NCBI GenBank assembly: GCA_023436615.1 | Contig: JAEZIO010000042.1 | Location: forward strand, 1 to 19,298 | DNA from: Pseudomonadota bacterium | GTDB taxonomy: Bacteria; Pseudomonadota; Alphaproteobacteria; Sphingomonadales; Sphingomonadaceae | DNA: 19,298 nucleotides | Reading direction: 5' to 3' | Shown: positions 1-9,877 of the stretch, piece by piece | How the letters are laid out: every line of letters begins with the position of its first letter | How positions within the stretch are numbered: position 1 is the first letter of the stretch | Notes under the pieces: generated by a model | Told to the model about the DNA's origin: nothing | Databases searched by the model: none | The model's input: the letters and a program-made list of their open reading frames with translations, nothing else | Program-made: the position numbers and the translations under genes

Positions 1-1103
1 GCCGGGTAGATGCCCAGCTCGGCGATCTGACGGGACAGAACGGTGGTGGCGTCCAGATGGGCGAAAGTCGCCGCCGGCGCCGGGTCGGTCAGGTCGTCGG
101 CCGGCACGTATACAGCCTGGACCGACGTGATCGAGCCCGTCTTGGTCGAAGTGATGCGCTCCTGCAGGGCGCCCACGTCAGTGCCGAGGGTCGGCTGATA
201 ACCGACGGCGGACGGCATCCGGCCGAGAAGGGCCGAAACTTCCGAGCCCGCCTGGATGAAACGGAAGATATTATCGACGAACAGCAGCACGTCCTGGCCG
301 CCCTTGTCGCGGAAATACTCGGCCATCGTCAGGCCGGTGAGGCCGACGCGCATCCTGGCTCCGGGCGGCTCGTTCATCTGGCCGTACACCAGCGCCGTCT
401 TGTCGATAACCCCGGACTCCTTCATCTCCGCCCACAGGTCGTTGCCCTCGCGGGTACGCTCGCCCACGCCGGCGAAAACCGAATAGCCGCCGTGCTCGGT
501 GGCGATGTTGCGGATAAGCTCCATGATGATAACCGTCTTACCGACGCCCGCGCCGCCGAACAGGCCGATCTTGCCGCCCTTGGCGTAAGGGGCGAGCAGG
601 TCGATGACCTTGATTCCGGTCACCAGGATCGACGTCTCGGTCGACTGGTCGACGAATAGCGGGGCTTCCTTGTGGATCGGCGACGTGTCGCTCGTCCCGA
701 TCGGGCCAAGCTCGTCGATCGGCTCGCCGACGACGTTGATGATGCGTCCCAGGGTCTGAGGTCCAACCGGAACTTCGATCTGCGAACCGGTGGCGCGGAC
801 GTCCTGGCCGCGGGTCAGGCCGTCGGTCGAGTCCATCGCGATGGTGCGGACCATGTTCTCGCCGAGGTGCTGCGCGACTTCGAGCACCAAGCGGTTGCCG
901 TGATTGTCGGTTTCGAGCGCGGCGAGGATCGGCGGAAGCTCGCCCTCGAAGGCGACGTCGACGACGGCGCCGATGACCTGCGCGACCTTGCCGGTCAGGT
1001 TGCTCGACATCGTCTCCCGGGCCGGGCCGGAGCCGGTAGCGGAAGTCGCCGCGGTCTTCTTGGCTCGCGAGCGGGGCTTGGTTTCGGGGGCGGCGGTGGC
1101 CAT
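1..1103 (-). CDS. atpD: F1F0 ATP synthase subunit beta, C-terminus cut by the window edge
   Basis: This is the catalytic beta subunit of the F1 sector, which makes ATP from ADP and phosphate on the cytoplasmic face of the inner membrane. About 367 codons are present. They include the N-terminal beta-barrel (GKVAQVIGAVVDV from about residue 38), the P-loop GGAGVGKT at residues 183-190, the GERTREGNDL segment and the LLFVDNIFRF Walker B strand. The part with DELSEED and the C-terminal helices lies outside the window. The chosen ATG at 1103 has an AGAGGA ribosome site about 12 nt upstream. It adds roughly 32 Ala/Thr/Lys/Arg-rich residues compared with E. coli beta. A second in-frame ATG at 1010 (MSSNLTGKV) would give the compact form. 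The gene follows atpG by 24 nt in the atpHAGD operon. The family assignment is certain; the start is likely. Confidence 0.97.
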   Translation of the reverse strand, partial: MATAAPETKPRSRAKKTAATSATGSGPARETMSSNLTGKVAQVIGAVVDVAFEGELPPILAALETDNHGNRLVLEVAQHLGENMVRTIAMDSTDGLTRGQDVRATGSQIEVPVGPQTLGRIINVVGEPIDELGPIGTSDTSPIHKEAPLFVDQSTETSILVTGIKVIDLLAPYAKGGKIGLFGGAGVGKTVIIMELIRNIATEHGGYSVFAGVGERTREGNDLWAEMKESGVIDKTALVYGQMNEPPGARMRVGLTGLTMAEYFRDKGGQDVLLFVDNIFRFIQAGSEVSALLGRMPSAVGYQPTLGTDVGALQERITSTKTGSITSVQAVYVPADDLTDPAPAATFAHLDATTVLSRQIAELGIYP

Positions 1104-1127
1104 CGTCTTGCGGTCCTCTTTCAAACT

Positions 1128-2015
1128 CTAGAGCGCTTCGGCGCCGGAAATGATCTCGACCAGCTCGGTCGTGATCGCGGCCTGGCGGGTCCGGTTGTAC
1201 TGGATCGTCAGGCGATTGATCATGTCGCCGGCGTTGCGCGTCGCATTGTCCATCGCGGTCATCTGCGAGCCGTAGAAGCCGGCCTGGTTCTCGAGCAGCG
1301 CGCGGTAGATCTGCACTGCGATATTGCGTGGCAGGAGCGCGGAGAGGATTTCCTCCTCGTCGGGCTCATATTCGACCATCGAATTGCCGGCCGCGCCTTT
1401 GGCTTCGCCTTCGCTCGCGGAGGCCCGGATCGGGATGATCTGGTCGACCGTCGGCTCCTGGACGAGAGTCGAGCGGAAGTTCGCGTAAGCGAGGTGGGCG
1501 ACGTCGAAATTGTTGCTTTCGAAGCGGTCCACGATCTCGTCGGCGATCGCCTGGGCGACCGCATAGCTCGGGTTCTTCATCTCGCCCGTGTCGTACTGGC
1601 CGACGATCGCCTTCGGATAGAGCCGCTGGAGGACGGGCCGGCCCTTGCGGCCGACGATGAAGAAATGGACGGTCTTGCCATCCCTGATGAGGTCGTCGGC
1701 CTTGCGGCGCGCGGCGCGAACGATGTTGCTGTTGAACGCGCCGGCAAGTCCACGGTCGCTGGTGACCACGACGATCAGGTGCGTGTCGTCCTTGCCGGTG
1801 CCGGCGAGCAGCTTCGGGCTCTGCGGCCCGACTTCAACGCGAGTGGCAATCGACGCGACGACGTCCCGCATCCGCTCCGAATAAGGGCGCGCGGCCGTCG
1901 CATTCTGCTGGGCGCGGCGAAGCTTCGACGCCGCAACCATGTTGAGCGCCTTGGTGATCTTCTGCGTCGACTTAACGGAGCCGATGCGAAGCTTTAGGGC
2001 CTTCAGCGAAGCCAT
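1128..2015 (-). CDS. atpG: F1F0 ATP synthase subunit gamma
   Basis: This is the central rotor stalk of F1, which couples rotation of the membrane c-ring to the alpha3beta3 catalytic head. The 295-residue product has the usual family length. It shows both conserved terminal helices that form the coiled-coil shaft: MASLKALKLRIGSVKSTQKI at the N-terminus and the C-terminal stretch ending TTELVEIISGAEAL, preceded by NRTRQAAI. The middle (about residues 80-210) is the Rossmann-like domain (THLIVVVTSDRGLAGAFNSN). The ATG directly follows the atpA stop codon with no spacer, which indicates translational coupling. Nothing appears truncated or unusual. Confidence 0.98.
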   Translation of the reverse strand: MASLKALKLRIGSVKSTQKITKALNMVAASKLRRAQQNATAARPYSERMRDVVASIATRVEVGPQSPKLLAGTGKDDTHLIVVVTSDRGLAGAFNSNIVRAARRKADDLIRDGKTVHFFIVGRKGRPVLQRLYPKAIVGQYDTGEMKNPSYAVAQAIADEIVDRFESNNFDVAHLAYANFRSTLVQEPTVDQIIPIRASASEGEAKGAAGNSMVEYEPDEEEILSALLPRNIAVQIYRALLENQAGFYGSQMTAMDNATRNAGDMINRLTIQYNRTRQAAITTELVEIISGAEAL

Positions 2016-3547
<1,532 letters not shown>

Positions 3548-3548
<1 letters not shown>

Positions 3549-4132
3549 TAGCCTTTCATCGGAGCATTGGTCGGGCTGTCGCCCTTCATGGCGTGGGCGA
3601 GCCTGTTGAGTTTGGTCTTCAGCGAGGCGTCGATCATCTGGCTTCCCATCTTGACGATCAGGCCGCCGAGGATTTCGGGGTCGGTTCGGGCGTCGATCGT
3701 AACCTCGCGGCCGGCGCGCGCCTTGAGCTGGGCCTTGAGCCTGGCGACCTGGTCATCGCTGAGCGGATGCGCGGAAACGACTTCGGCGGTGGTCTCCCCG
3801 CGGTGCTCCGCCGCGAGGCGGCGGAACAGCCGGATGACCTGCGGAAGCTGGCTCTTGCGGCCGTTCCTCGCGAGCACGCCGAGGAAATTGGTCGTGATGG
3901 GATCGAGGTTGAGCTCGGCCCCCACGGCGGCGAAGGCGCTCCCCGCTTCGTCGCGGCCGACGAGCGGCGAATTGACGAGCTGGGTGAATTCGCGGGAATC
4001 GGCCAAGGCCTGGTTCAGCGCTTCGACGCTGCGGGTCACCGCCTCGATCTGTTTTTCGTCGCGCGCCAGGGCGAACAGAGCGGACGCGTAGCGTCCTGCT
4101 AAGCTGGCCTGAATGCCGCCGGATGTCTCCAC
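3548..4132 (-). CDS. atpH: F1F0 ATP synthase subunit delta (OSCP family), GTG start
   Basis: This is the peripheral-stalk connector that fixes the alpha N-termini to the b subunits (OSCP/delta family). From the GTG at 4132 the protein has 194 residues, close to the family norm. The N-terminal helical domain begins IQASLAGRYASALFALA, and the C-terminal part contains the conserved LIVKMGSQMIDASLKTKL. The reading frame stays open upstream to an ATG at 4285, but those 51 residues match nothing in the family. They also read through a hairpin in the leader. A GGAG motif 10 nt before the GTG supports the shorter form. It is the first gene of the atpHAGD operon, and its stop overlaps the atpA start by one base. 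Confidence 0.95.
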
Positions 4133-4160
4133 GCGCCCAAAGCTCCAGAACTGGAATTGC

Positions 4161-4178
4161 CCCCATGCGAAAATGGGG
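4161..4178 (-). promoter_or_regulatory. Small hairpin in the leader of the atp operon
   Basis: Six-base arms (CCCCAT and ATGGGG) flank a six-base loop, about 30 nt upstream of the atpH GTG. It lies within the 196-bp divergent gap between atpH and the DUF1203 gene. In the minus-strand mRNA it would fold just ahead of the ribosome site, so it could modulate atpH translation. No convincing -35/-10 pair was identified in the gap. The function is inference only. Confidence 0.35.
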
Positions 4179-4328
4179 CGTTTGCACGACCTTAGGCCGC
4201 ACCGCCCCCATGGGTTGGCGCGCCCGTAGCAGCGGGTTCGCAGCGATGCAAGGCGGAGAGGGACCCAGTCCGGGTTTGATCGCAAGCCGCGGGACGCGCG
4301 GCTGCGCGCGGGGGTCTAATCGAAGGCC

Positions 4329-4790
4329 ATGACCTATCGAATCACGGGCCTGGATCCGACGCCGTTTCGACCGTGCTTCGCCATGTCCGACGAGGAACTG
4401 TCGGAGCGCGGCATGGTGCGCATGACGGTGACCGAAAAGCCGAGCTTCCCATGCCGGGTAAGTCTGGTCGATCGCGACGTCGGCGAGCAGGTGATCCTGC
4501 TCAACCATGTCAGCCACGACGTCGCGAACCCGTATCGGGCGAGCCACGCGATCTTCGTCGCCGACGCCGACCGAGCCGAGTATATCGATGAAGTCCCGCC
4601 CGTCTTTGGGCCGCGCCTCCTTTCTCTTCGGGGCTTCGATGGCGCGGGCATGATGATCGATGCTGTCATCGCGCAGCCGGGACAAGCGGACGCCGGCATC
4701 CGGACGCTGTTTGCCCGCGCCGATATCGCTTACATTCATGCCCACAATGCCGCGCGCGGCTGTTTTTCGGCGAGGATCGACCGATGCTGA
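4329..4790 (+). CDS. DUF1203 family protein
   Basis: This 153-residue cytoplasmic-type protein of unknown function matches the DUF1203 pattern. It opens with the typical YRITGLDPTPFRPCF, followed by SDEELSERG, then FPCRVSLVDRDVGEQVILLNH and the NPYRASHAIFV signature near the middle. It ends with a YIHAHNAARGCFSARIDR segment typical of the family. The ATG at 4329 is chosen because the conserved N-terminus begins there; a GAAGG lies close upstream. No signal peptide or membrane segment is visible. Its 3' end overlaps the start of ada by 7 nt, so the two are probably co-transcribed and coupled. The family call comes from recognition of conserved phrases. No biochemical role can be assigned from sequence. 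Confidence 0.85.
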   Translation: MTYRITGLDPTPFRPCFAMSDEELSERGMVRMTVTEKPSFPCRVSLVDRDVGEQVILLNHVSHDVANPYRASHAIFVADADRAEYIDEVPPVFGPRLLSLRGFDGAGMMIDAVIAQPGQADAGIRTLFARADIAYIHAHNAARGCFSARIDRC

Positions 4791-5833
4791 TGCAAGCTGA
4801 CCAGGAAGCCTGGGCCGCGTTCGAGCGGCGCGACCGAAGCTGGGACGGCCGCGTCATCGGCGCGGTCAAGACGACCGGCATCTATTGCAAGCCGAGTTGC
4901 CCGGCGAAGCGGCCGAAACGCGAGCATGTCGAGTTCTTCGCAACAGCGGCGGAAGCCCGCGCCGCCGGCTACCGAGCTTGCCTGCGCTGTCGTCCCGACG
5001 AGGTGGCGCGCGACCGCGAAGCGGTGGCCAAGGCAGTGTCGCTGCTGGAACGCGCCGAAGAGTCGATCAGCCTCGAAACGCTCGCGGCCGCGGTCGGCTA
5101 TGCGCCCCATCATTTCCAGCGCCTGTTCAAGCGCGACCTGGGCGTCTCGCCGGCCGAATATGCGCGCGCGCTTCGGGCCAGGCGCGCACAGAAGCATCTG
5201 AAGGAGAGCCAGCGAGTGACGGACGCGATCTACGACGCCGGATATTCCGCGCCGAGCCGCTTTTACGACGAGGCGAAGGGGAGGCTCGGAATGGCTCCGT
5301 CGGCCTGGCGCGACGGCGGCCGCGGCGAGACCATCCGCTGGACGACCTTCGACAGCCCGCTCGGGCAGATGCTGATCGCGGTGACCTCGAAAGGGATTTG
5401 CCGTCTCACGTTCGACGACAGCGAAGAGTCCTTGCGGCGGCACTTCCCGAACGCGACGATCGTCGAGGACCAGGGCGGGCTGCGCGACCTCGTCGAAGGC
5501 GCGCTGACCGCCATCGAGCGGCCGCTGGCTGCACCCGACCTGCCGATCGATGTCGCCGGCACGGCATTCCAGGAGGCCGTGTGGCGGGAGCTTCGCAGGA
5601 TCCCGCCGGGTGAGACGCGCAGCTATGCGCAGATCGCCGCTGCCATCGGGCAGCCCAAGGCGGTCCGTGCCGTCGGAACCGCCAATGGCGACAACCATGT
5701 CGCCGTCCTGATCCCGTGCCACCGAGTCATCCGCAGCGACGGAAGCCTCGGCGGCTATGCCGGCGGCCTGGACCGTAAGCGCAAGCTGCTCGAGTCCGAA
5801 GGCGCCGCCGGCCAGCGGGCCCTCGAGCTTTAG
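4784..5833 (+). CDS. ada: Bifunctional regulator / O6-methylguanine-DNA methyltransferase Ada
   Basis: This adaptive-response protein repairs alkylated DNA by suicidal methyl transfer and, when methylated, activates transcription. The 349 residues carry the full three-part architecture. The N-terminal zinc domain has four cysteines (C35, C39, C66, C69; IYCKPSC and CLRC), the first being the methylphosphotriester acceptor by family analogy. An AraC-type helix-turn-helix spans about residues 80-180. The C-terminal methyltransferase domain has the active site IPCHRVIRSDGSLGGYAGG, with acceptor C312. The ATG at 4784 follows a GAGGA by 7 nt; a second ATG at 4790 overlaps the upstream stop as TGATG but sits farther from that site. 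No E. coli-type Ada box was seen upstream of the DUF1203 gene. It converges with the next minus-strand gene, with only three bases between stop codons. Confidence 0.97.
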   Translation: MLMQADQEAWAAFERRDRSWDGRVIGAVKTTGIYCKPSCPAKRPKREHVEFFATAAEARAAGYRACLRCRPDEVARDREAVAKAVSLLERAEESISLETLAAAVGYAPHHFQRLFKRDLGVSPAEYARALRARRAQKHLKESQRVTDAIYDAGYSAPSRFYDEAKGRLGMAPSAWRDGGRGETIRWTTFDSPLGQMLIAVTSKGICRLTFDDSEESLRRHFPNATIVEDQGGLRDLVEGALTAIERPLAAPDLPIDVAGTAFQEAVWRELRRIPPGETRSYAQIAAAIGQPKAVRAVGTANGDNHVAVLIPCHRVIRSDGSLGGYAGGLDRKRKLLESEGAAGQRALEL

Positions 5834-5836
5834 ACT

Positions 5837-7387
5837 CTAGCTGCCCTTCTTGGCTTCCTGCTCCGCCTTGAGCATTTCGCTCGCAAGCTTCTTGTAAGCC
5901 TCGTCGACCTTGCCGGCATCGATCAGCTCGATGATCCCGCGCATCGTCTTCTTGGCCTTGGATTCGTGCGGGTTGAGCCCAAGCGGCAGCAAGATGTCGC
6001 GGGCGAGCGGCCCCTTCTTCTCCGCAAGCAGCTGGCGCGCGAGGACGAGGCGCAGGTCCGTGTCCTGGCGGGCGCGATCGTAGGCCTGCTCGAGCCCGAT
6101 GATCGCACTTTCGGGAATTGCGCCGCCTTCGTAATAATAAGTGAGGTAATTATCGACCAGCGGGGCGGGGTCGTAGCCGTCGATGTCGTGCGCCTTGGCG
6201 AGATGCATCCGCGCCGGCGCCAGATATTGTTTCTCCTTCTTGCCCCGCTCCAGAAGCACGTGCCCCTTCCAGAAATGCGCCTCGACCGAATCCGGGTTCG
6301 CCCGGATCGCCCGGTCCGCCGCGGCTTCGGCGGCCGCGAGATTCTCGGCATCCAGCTCAGCCTCGGTGAGGGCGAGGTTCACCGCATGGCTATTGGGATA
6401 TTTGGCGGCGACCCCGCGTGCATCCGCAGCTACGTCTCCCCTCTCGCTGCGCGTGATTCCCGCCTTCGAGCGCATCTTGGTGCGCATGATCGCCTCCTCG
6501 TCGGGCCCCAGCTTGCGCATCGCGACCTGGAGGTTCGGCTTCGTACCCGGCCGCACGTTATAGCCCCCGAGCTTGCCGCTGGTCTTGTAGCGGCCGATTT
6601 CGGAGCCCAGCGCATCGAGGTCGCCGAACGCCTGCTTCGCGGCCGGAGCGGAATCCATCCCCTTGTTCACCAGGCGAAGGTAGGTCTCCAGCTGTCCCTT
6701 CCGGTTCGGGCTGAAGGTGAGATAATGGTTCATCAGCCAGCCGACCGTGTACCAGCCGTAGAAATCCTCGCCGTCGGGCTTGTTCGTGCTCGCCAGCAGC
6801 CGCTGCGGCGTGACCAGCATCATGCTCCCGAACAGGGCGTCGGAGCGGTACTGCGGCGGGTTGCCGAGGTGGAAGCTGCCGTCATCGTTGAGGACGATCG
6901 TGGCGACCGTCTCCGCGAATGCTTCGATGTACCAGCTCGGGTATGCGGCCGGGAAATTCTGGAACATGAAATGGTGCGCATATTCGTGGAACAGCACCGA
7001 CTTGGGGTCGAGATCGGTGCGGCTGTCGCGCCGGGCGATGCTGCCCAGCCTCATGCCCTTGCGGACAGGCGTGAAGGCAACGGGATACATCTGCGGCTTG
7101 TAGAAGCCCGCGACGCCGGACGCGTGCGCCAACCGGCTCATGTCCTCGACGTCCCCGAACCGGAAGATCGTGACCCGCTGGGAATCGGACTTGATCGGCT
7201 CGAACTTCGCGGTTTGCAGCGACCGAAGCGCATGGTCGTAGCGCTCGAGCTCGGTAGCGAACGCCCGCGTGGCGCGCTCGGAATCCTCGGAATAGATGAT
7301 GAAATGCTCGGTCCGGGCCTCCCACCACTCGGCGTGCGCCGGCGCGGCGATGAACAGGACCATCAGAATCAACAACAAGCGGCGCAT
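5837..7387 (-). CDS. Exported HEXXH metallopeptidase-like protein with TPR-like C-terminus
   Basis: This is a predicted periplasmic protein of 516 residues. From the ATG at 7387 it starts with a clear Sec signal (MRRLLLILMVLFIAAPAHA, cleavage after AHA), and a GGGGGA ribosome site lies 5 nt upstream. An ATG at 7420 would put 11 extra residues before the signal and is less likely. The first half is gluzincin-like: LFHEYAHHFMF gives an HEXXH (H134, E135, H138), and WYIEAFAE about 20 residues later can supply the third zinc ligand. The second half is Ala-rich helical repeats resembling TPRs (AAEAAADRAIRANPDSVEAHFWKGH). The substrate is unknown. It follows priA by 76 nt on the same strand and could be co-transcribed. 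Peptidase activity is inferred from the motif alone. Confidence 0.85.
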   Translation of the reverse strand: MRRLLLILMVLFIAAPAHAEWWEARTEHFIIYSEDSERATRAFATELERYDHALRSLQTAKFEPIKSDSQRVTIFRFGDVEDMSRLAHASGVAGFYKPQMYPVAFTPVRKGMRLGSIARRDSRTDLDPKSVLFHEYAHHFMFQNFPAAYPSWYIEAFAETVATIVLNDDGSFHLGNPPQYRSDALFGSMMLVTPQRLLASTNKPDGEDFYGWYTVGWLMNHYLTFSPNRKGQLETYLRLVNKGMDSAPAAKQAFGDLDALGSEIGRYKTSGKLGGYNVRPGTKPNLQVAMRKLGPDEEAIMRTKMRSKAGITRSERGDVAADARGVAAKYPNSHAVNLALTEAELDAENLAAAEAAADRAIRANPDSVEAHFWKGHVLLERGKKEKQYLAPARMHLAKAHDIDGYDPAPLVDNYLTYYYEGGAIPESAIIGLEQAYDRARQDTDLRLVLARQLLAEKKGPLARDILLPLGLNPHESKAKKTMRGIIELIDAGKVDEAYKKLASEMLKAEQEAKKGS

Positions 7388-7463
7388 CGAAATCCCCCAA
7401 CTCCCCAGGTTATTCGGCAACTCACCCTAACGCTTTGATTTGCTGCGACAACCCCTCGGCGTC

Positions 7464-9632
7464 CTAGAGGAAGCTGTAGGGATCGACGTCAACGCTGACG
7501 CGCACTTTCGCGCTCCATTCGACACCGGCCAGCCAGTCGCGGATGACATCCTGCACGTCGAGCGCTCGCGCCGCGTGGACGAGAAGCCGCTGGCGATGCC
7601 GGCCGCGGAGCATGGCCAGCGGCGCGGGGGCGGGGCCGAAGACCGCCATTCCCTCGACCGTCGGAGCCGCATTGGCGATCCGCCTTGCGACCTCCTCGGC
7701 CTCGTTCGCGCTTTCGGCGGAGACGATGATCGCCGCGAGCCGGCCGAAGGGCGGCATCGCCGCCTCACGCCTCGCGTCCGTCTCGGCGGCGTAGAAGCCG
7801 GGACCGTCACCCGACACCAGGGCGGCGATCACCGGCGCGTCGGGCTCGTGCGTCTGGACGAGGACGCGGCCCGGCTTGTCGCCGCGCCCGGCGCGGCCGG
7901 CAACCTGCTGGATCTGCTGGAAGCTGCGCTCGGCGGCGCGCAGGTCGCCTCCGGCGAGACCGAGGTCGGCATCGACTACGCCGACCAGGGTCAGGTTGGG
8001 GAAGTGATAGCCCTTGGTGACGAGCTGGGTCCCGACGACGATGTCAATTTCGCCCGCTTCCATCGCCGTGACGAACTCCGCGGCGCGCGCCGGAGACCAG
8101 ATGGTGTCGGAGGTGACGATGGCCGTTCGCGCCTCCGGGAACAGCTCGGCGACCTCGTCGGCGATTCGCTCGACCCCCGGTCCGCAGGCGACGAGGCTGT
8201 CCTCCTCGCCGCACTCCGGGCACGCCTTGGGCGGCGGCATCACGTGTCCGCAATGGTGGCAGGCGAGCCGGTGCATGAGGCGGTGCTCGACCATCCAGGC
8301 GGTGCAATTGGGGCATTGGAACCGGTGGCCGCAGTGCCGGCAAAGCGTCAGCGGCGCGAAGCCTCGGCGGTTGAGGAAGAGCAGGGACTGCTCGCCGCGG
8401 TCGAGGTTCGCCTGCAGCTCCGCGACCAAGGTCGGCGCCAGCCAATGAGCGCGCGGCGGCGGGTCTTCGGTCAGGTCGATGGCGCGGATGTCGGGCAGGG
8501 TCGCGCCGGCGAAGCGGCTCGCGAGGGAGAGCTCGCGATAGCGGCCGATCTCGACCATGTGGCGGCTCTCGATCGGCGGCGTCGCGGTCGACAGGACGAT
8601 CGGGATGTCCTCGAACTTCGCGCGCATCACCGCCGTGTCGCGCGCGTGATACTGGACCCCGTCTTCCTGCTTGAAGCTCGGCTCGTGCGCCTCGTCGACC
8701 ACGATCAGCCCGAGGTTGGGGTAGGGCAGGAAGAGCGACGAGCGCGCGCCGACCGTCACCTTCGCTTCGCCGGAGGCGATCGCGCGCCATGCCCGCCGAC
8801 GCTGGGACGAACGCAGGTCCGAGTGCCAGGCTACCGGGGCGCAGCCGAAGCGCGCCTCGAACCGCTTGAGGAACGGCTCGGTGAGAGCAATCTCCGGGAG
8901 CAGAACCAGCGCCTGCCTGCCCTGGCGCAGGCATTCCGCGATCGCCTCGAAATAGACCTCGGTTTTGCCCGATCCCGTCACTCCATCGAGCAGGACGGGA
9001 TCGAAACCCTTGCCGATTGCGCCCGCGAGCGAAGCCGCTGCAGCGCGCTGTTCGTCATTCAACTCCGGGGGAGCGAACTCTGGATCAGGGCAGGCGAGGG
9101 GCCGGTCGGCGGTAACCTGCACCGGCTCGAGCGCGCCTGCGTTGACGAGGCCGCGCATTACGGCCTCGCTGACGCCGGCATGGTCGGCGAGCTCGCGGAT
9201 CGTGCCTTGCCGCCCCTCGATTGCCCCGAGCGCTTTCTCGCGCTGCGGAGTAAGACGGTCGGGCACCCGGCCGGTCGGCGCATATTCGGTAAGCTGGCGC
9301 GGCCCGTCGAGGGCGGCGGAGGAAGGCAGCACCATGCGCAGCACGGCCGCGAGCGGCGCGAGGTAATAATCGGCCGTCCATTCGACCAAGCGACGCACGG
9401 GCGCCGGGATCGGAGGGACGTCGAGTGACGCGATCAAAGGCCGGAGCCGGTTGTCGCCGACTTCCTCCGTCTGCAGCCTTTCGGGCTCCCACACCACGCC
9501 GACCAGCTGCCTCGGGCCGAGCGGCGCGACCACGACCGAGCCGGGGGCCACCGTCATTGTCTCAGGCACGCGATAATCGAGCGGCCCGAGCGCCGCGTTC
9601 AGCGTCACGACACGGGCACGGGCGAGGCTCAT
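7464..9632 (-). CDS. priA: Primosomal protein N' (replication restart helicase PriA)
   Basis: This superfamily 2 3'-to-5' DNA helicase recognises stalled forks and D-loops and reloads the replisome. The 722 residues fit the family. The N-terminal DNA-binding domain (ALGPLDYRVP, PGSVVVAPLGPRQLVGVVW) is followed by a winged-helix stretch, P-loop GVTGSGKT at 217-224, a DEAH box at 313-316, STATPP at 349-354 and the conserved RRGFAPLTLCRHCGH. Eight cysteines (C431, C434, C440, C443, C458, C461, C471, C474) form the two zinc sites. Later motifs GTQLVTKGYHFPNLTLVG and QQVAGRAGRGDKPGRVLVQT complete the helicase core. It is probably transcribed ahead of the HEXXH protein. Confidence 0.98.
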   Translation of the reverse strand: MSLARARVVTLNAALGPLDYRVPETMTVAPGSVVVAPLGPRQLVGVVWEPERLQTEEVGDNRLRPLIASLDVPPIPAPVRRLVEWTADYYLAPLAAVLRMVLPSSAALDGPRQLTEYAPTGRVPDRLTPQREKALGAIEGRQGTIRELADHAGVSEAVMRGLVNAGALEPVQVTADRPLACPDPEFAPPELNDEQRAAAASLAGAIGKGFDPVLLDGVTGSGKTEVYFEAIAECLRQGRQALVLLPEIALTEPFLKRFEARFGCAPVAWHSDLRSSQRRRAWRAIASGEAKVTVGARSSLFLPYPNLGLIVVDEAHEPSFKQEDGVQYHARDTAVMRAKFEDIPIVLSTATPPIESRHMVEIGRYRELSLASRFAGATLPDIRAIDLTEDPPPRAHWLAPTLVAELQANLDRGEQSLLFLNRRGFAPLTLCRHCGHRFQCPNCTAWMVEHRLMHRLACHHCGHVMPPPKACPECGEEDSLVACGPGVERIADEVAELFPEARTAIVTSDTIWSPARAAEFVTAMEAGEIDIVVGTQLVTKGYHFPNLTLVGVVDADLGLAGGDLRAAERSFQQIQQVAGRAGRGDKPGRVLVQTHEPDAPVIAALVSGDGPGFYAAETDARREAAMPPFGRLAAIIVSAESANEAEEVARRIANAAPTVEGMAVFGPAPAPLAMLRGRHRQRLLVHAARALDVQDVIRDWLAGVEWSAKVRVSVDVDPYSFL

Positions 9633-9877
9633 TCGGCGCGAAACGCAGCGAACGCAGCGAAGCTACACGCGCGGGCGTGCGCATGCGCGCGAGGGCAGAC
9701 GTCAGCGCTGGTACTGGCGATTTGGCAGCGGGTCTTCACCGGGCCGCTTAAGCACAGGCGGGCGGTTGTAGGACAGAGGGCCGATCAGCCTCGGTTTAAA
9801 GTGCGCTTTGGGTGGAAAGCGGACCTCGGTTTCAGAGCTGAGGAACGATCAATCGGATTGCAACGTTCGCCAAGCAA
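9633..9877. other. Divergent intergenic region between priA and the lipocalin gene
   Basis: This 245-bp gap must hold the priA promoter (minus) and the lipocalin promoter (plus). No gene is supported in it. It contains a 9-bp tandem duplication (ACGCAGCGA, 9643-9660), a 10-bp palindrome GCGCATGCGC (9679-9688) and one copy of the 24-bp palindromic repeat (9801-9824). No clear -35/-10 pair could be assigned. Confidence 0.6.
9801..9824. repeat. 24-bp imperfect palindrome, copy 1
   Basis: Nine-base arms (GTGCGCTTT and AAAGCGGAC, one mismatch) flank a GGGTGG centre. It lies 53 bp upstream of the lipocalin ATG. It matches copy 3 (11676-11699) at 19 of 24 positions and copy 2 (10456-10479) at 17 of 24, with the same length and orientation. 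Confidence 0.65.

Noticed and set aside
5966..9428. Plus-strand frames of 490 and 662 codons opposite the HEXXH protein and priA
   Set aside because: Both are shadows of full-length genes on the other strand. Composition is Arg/Gly/Asp-rich without recognisable motifs.
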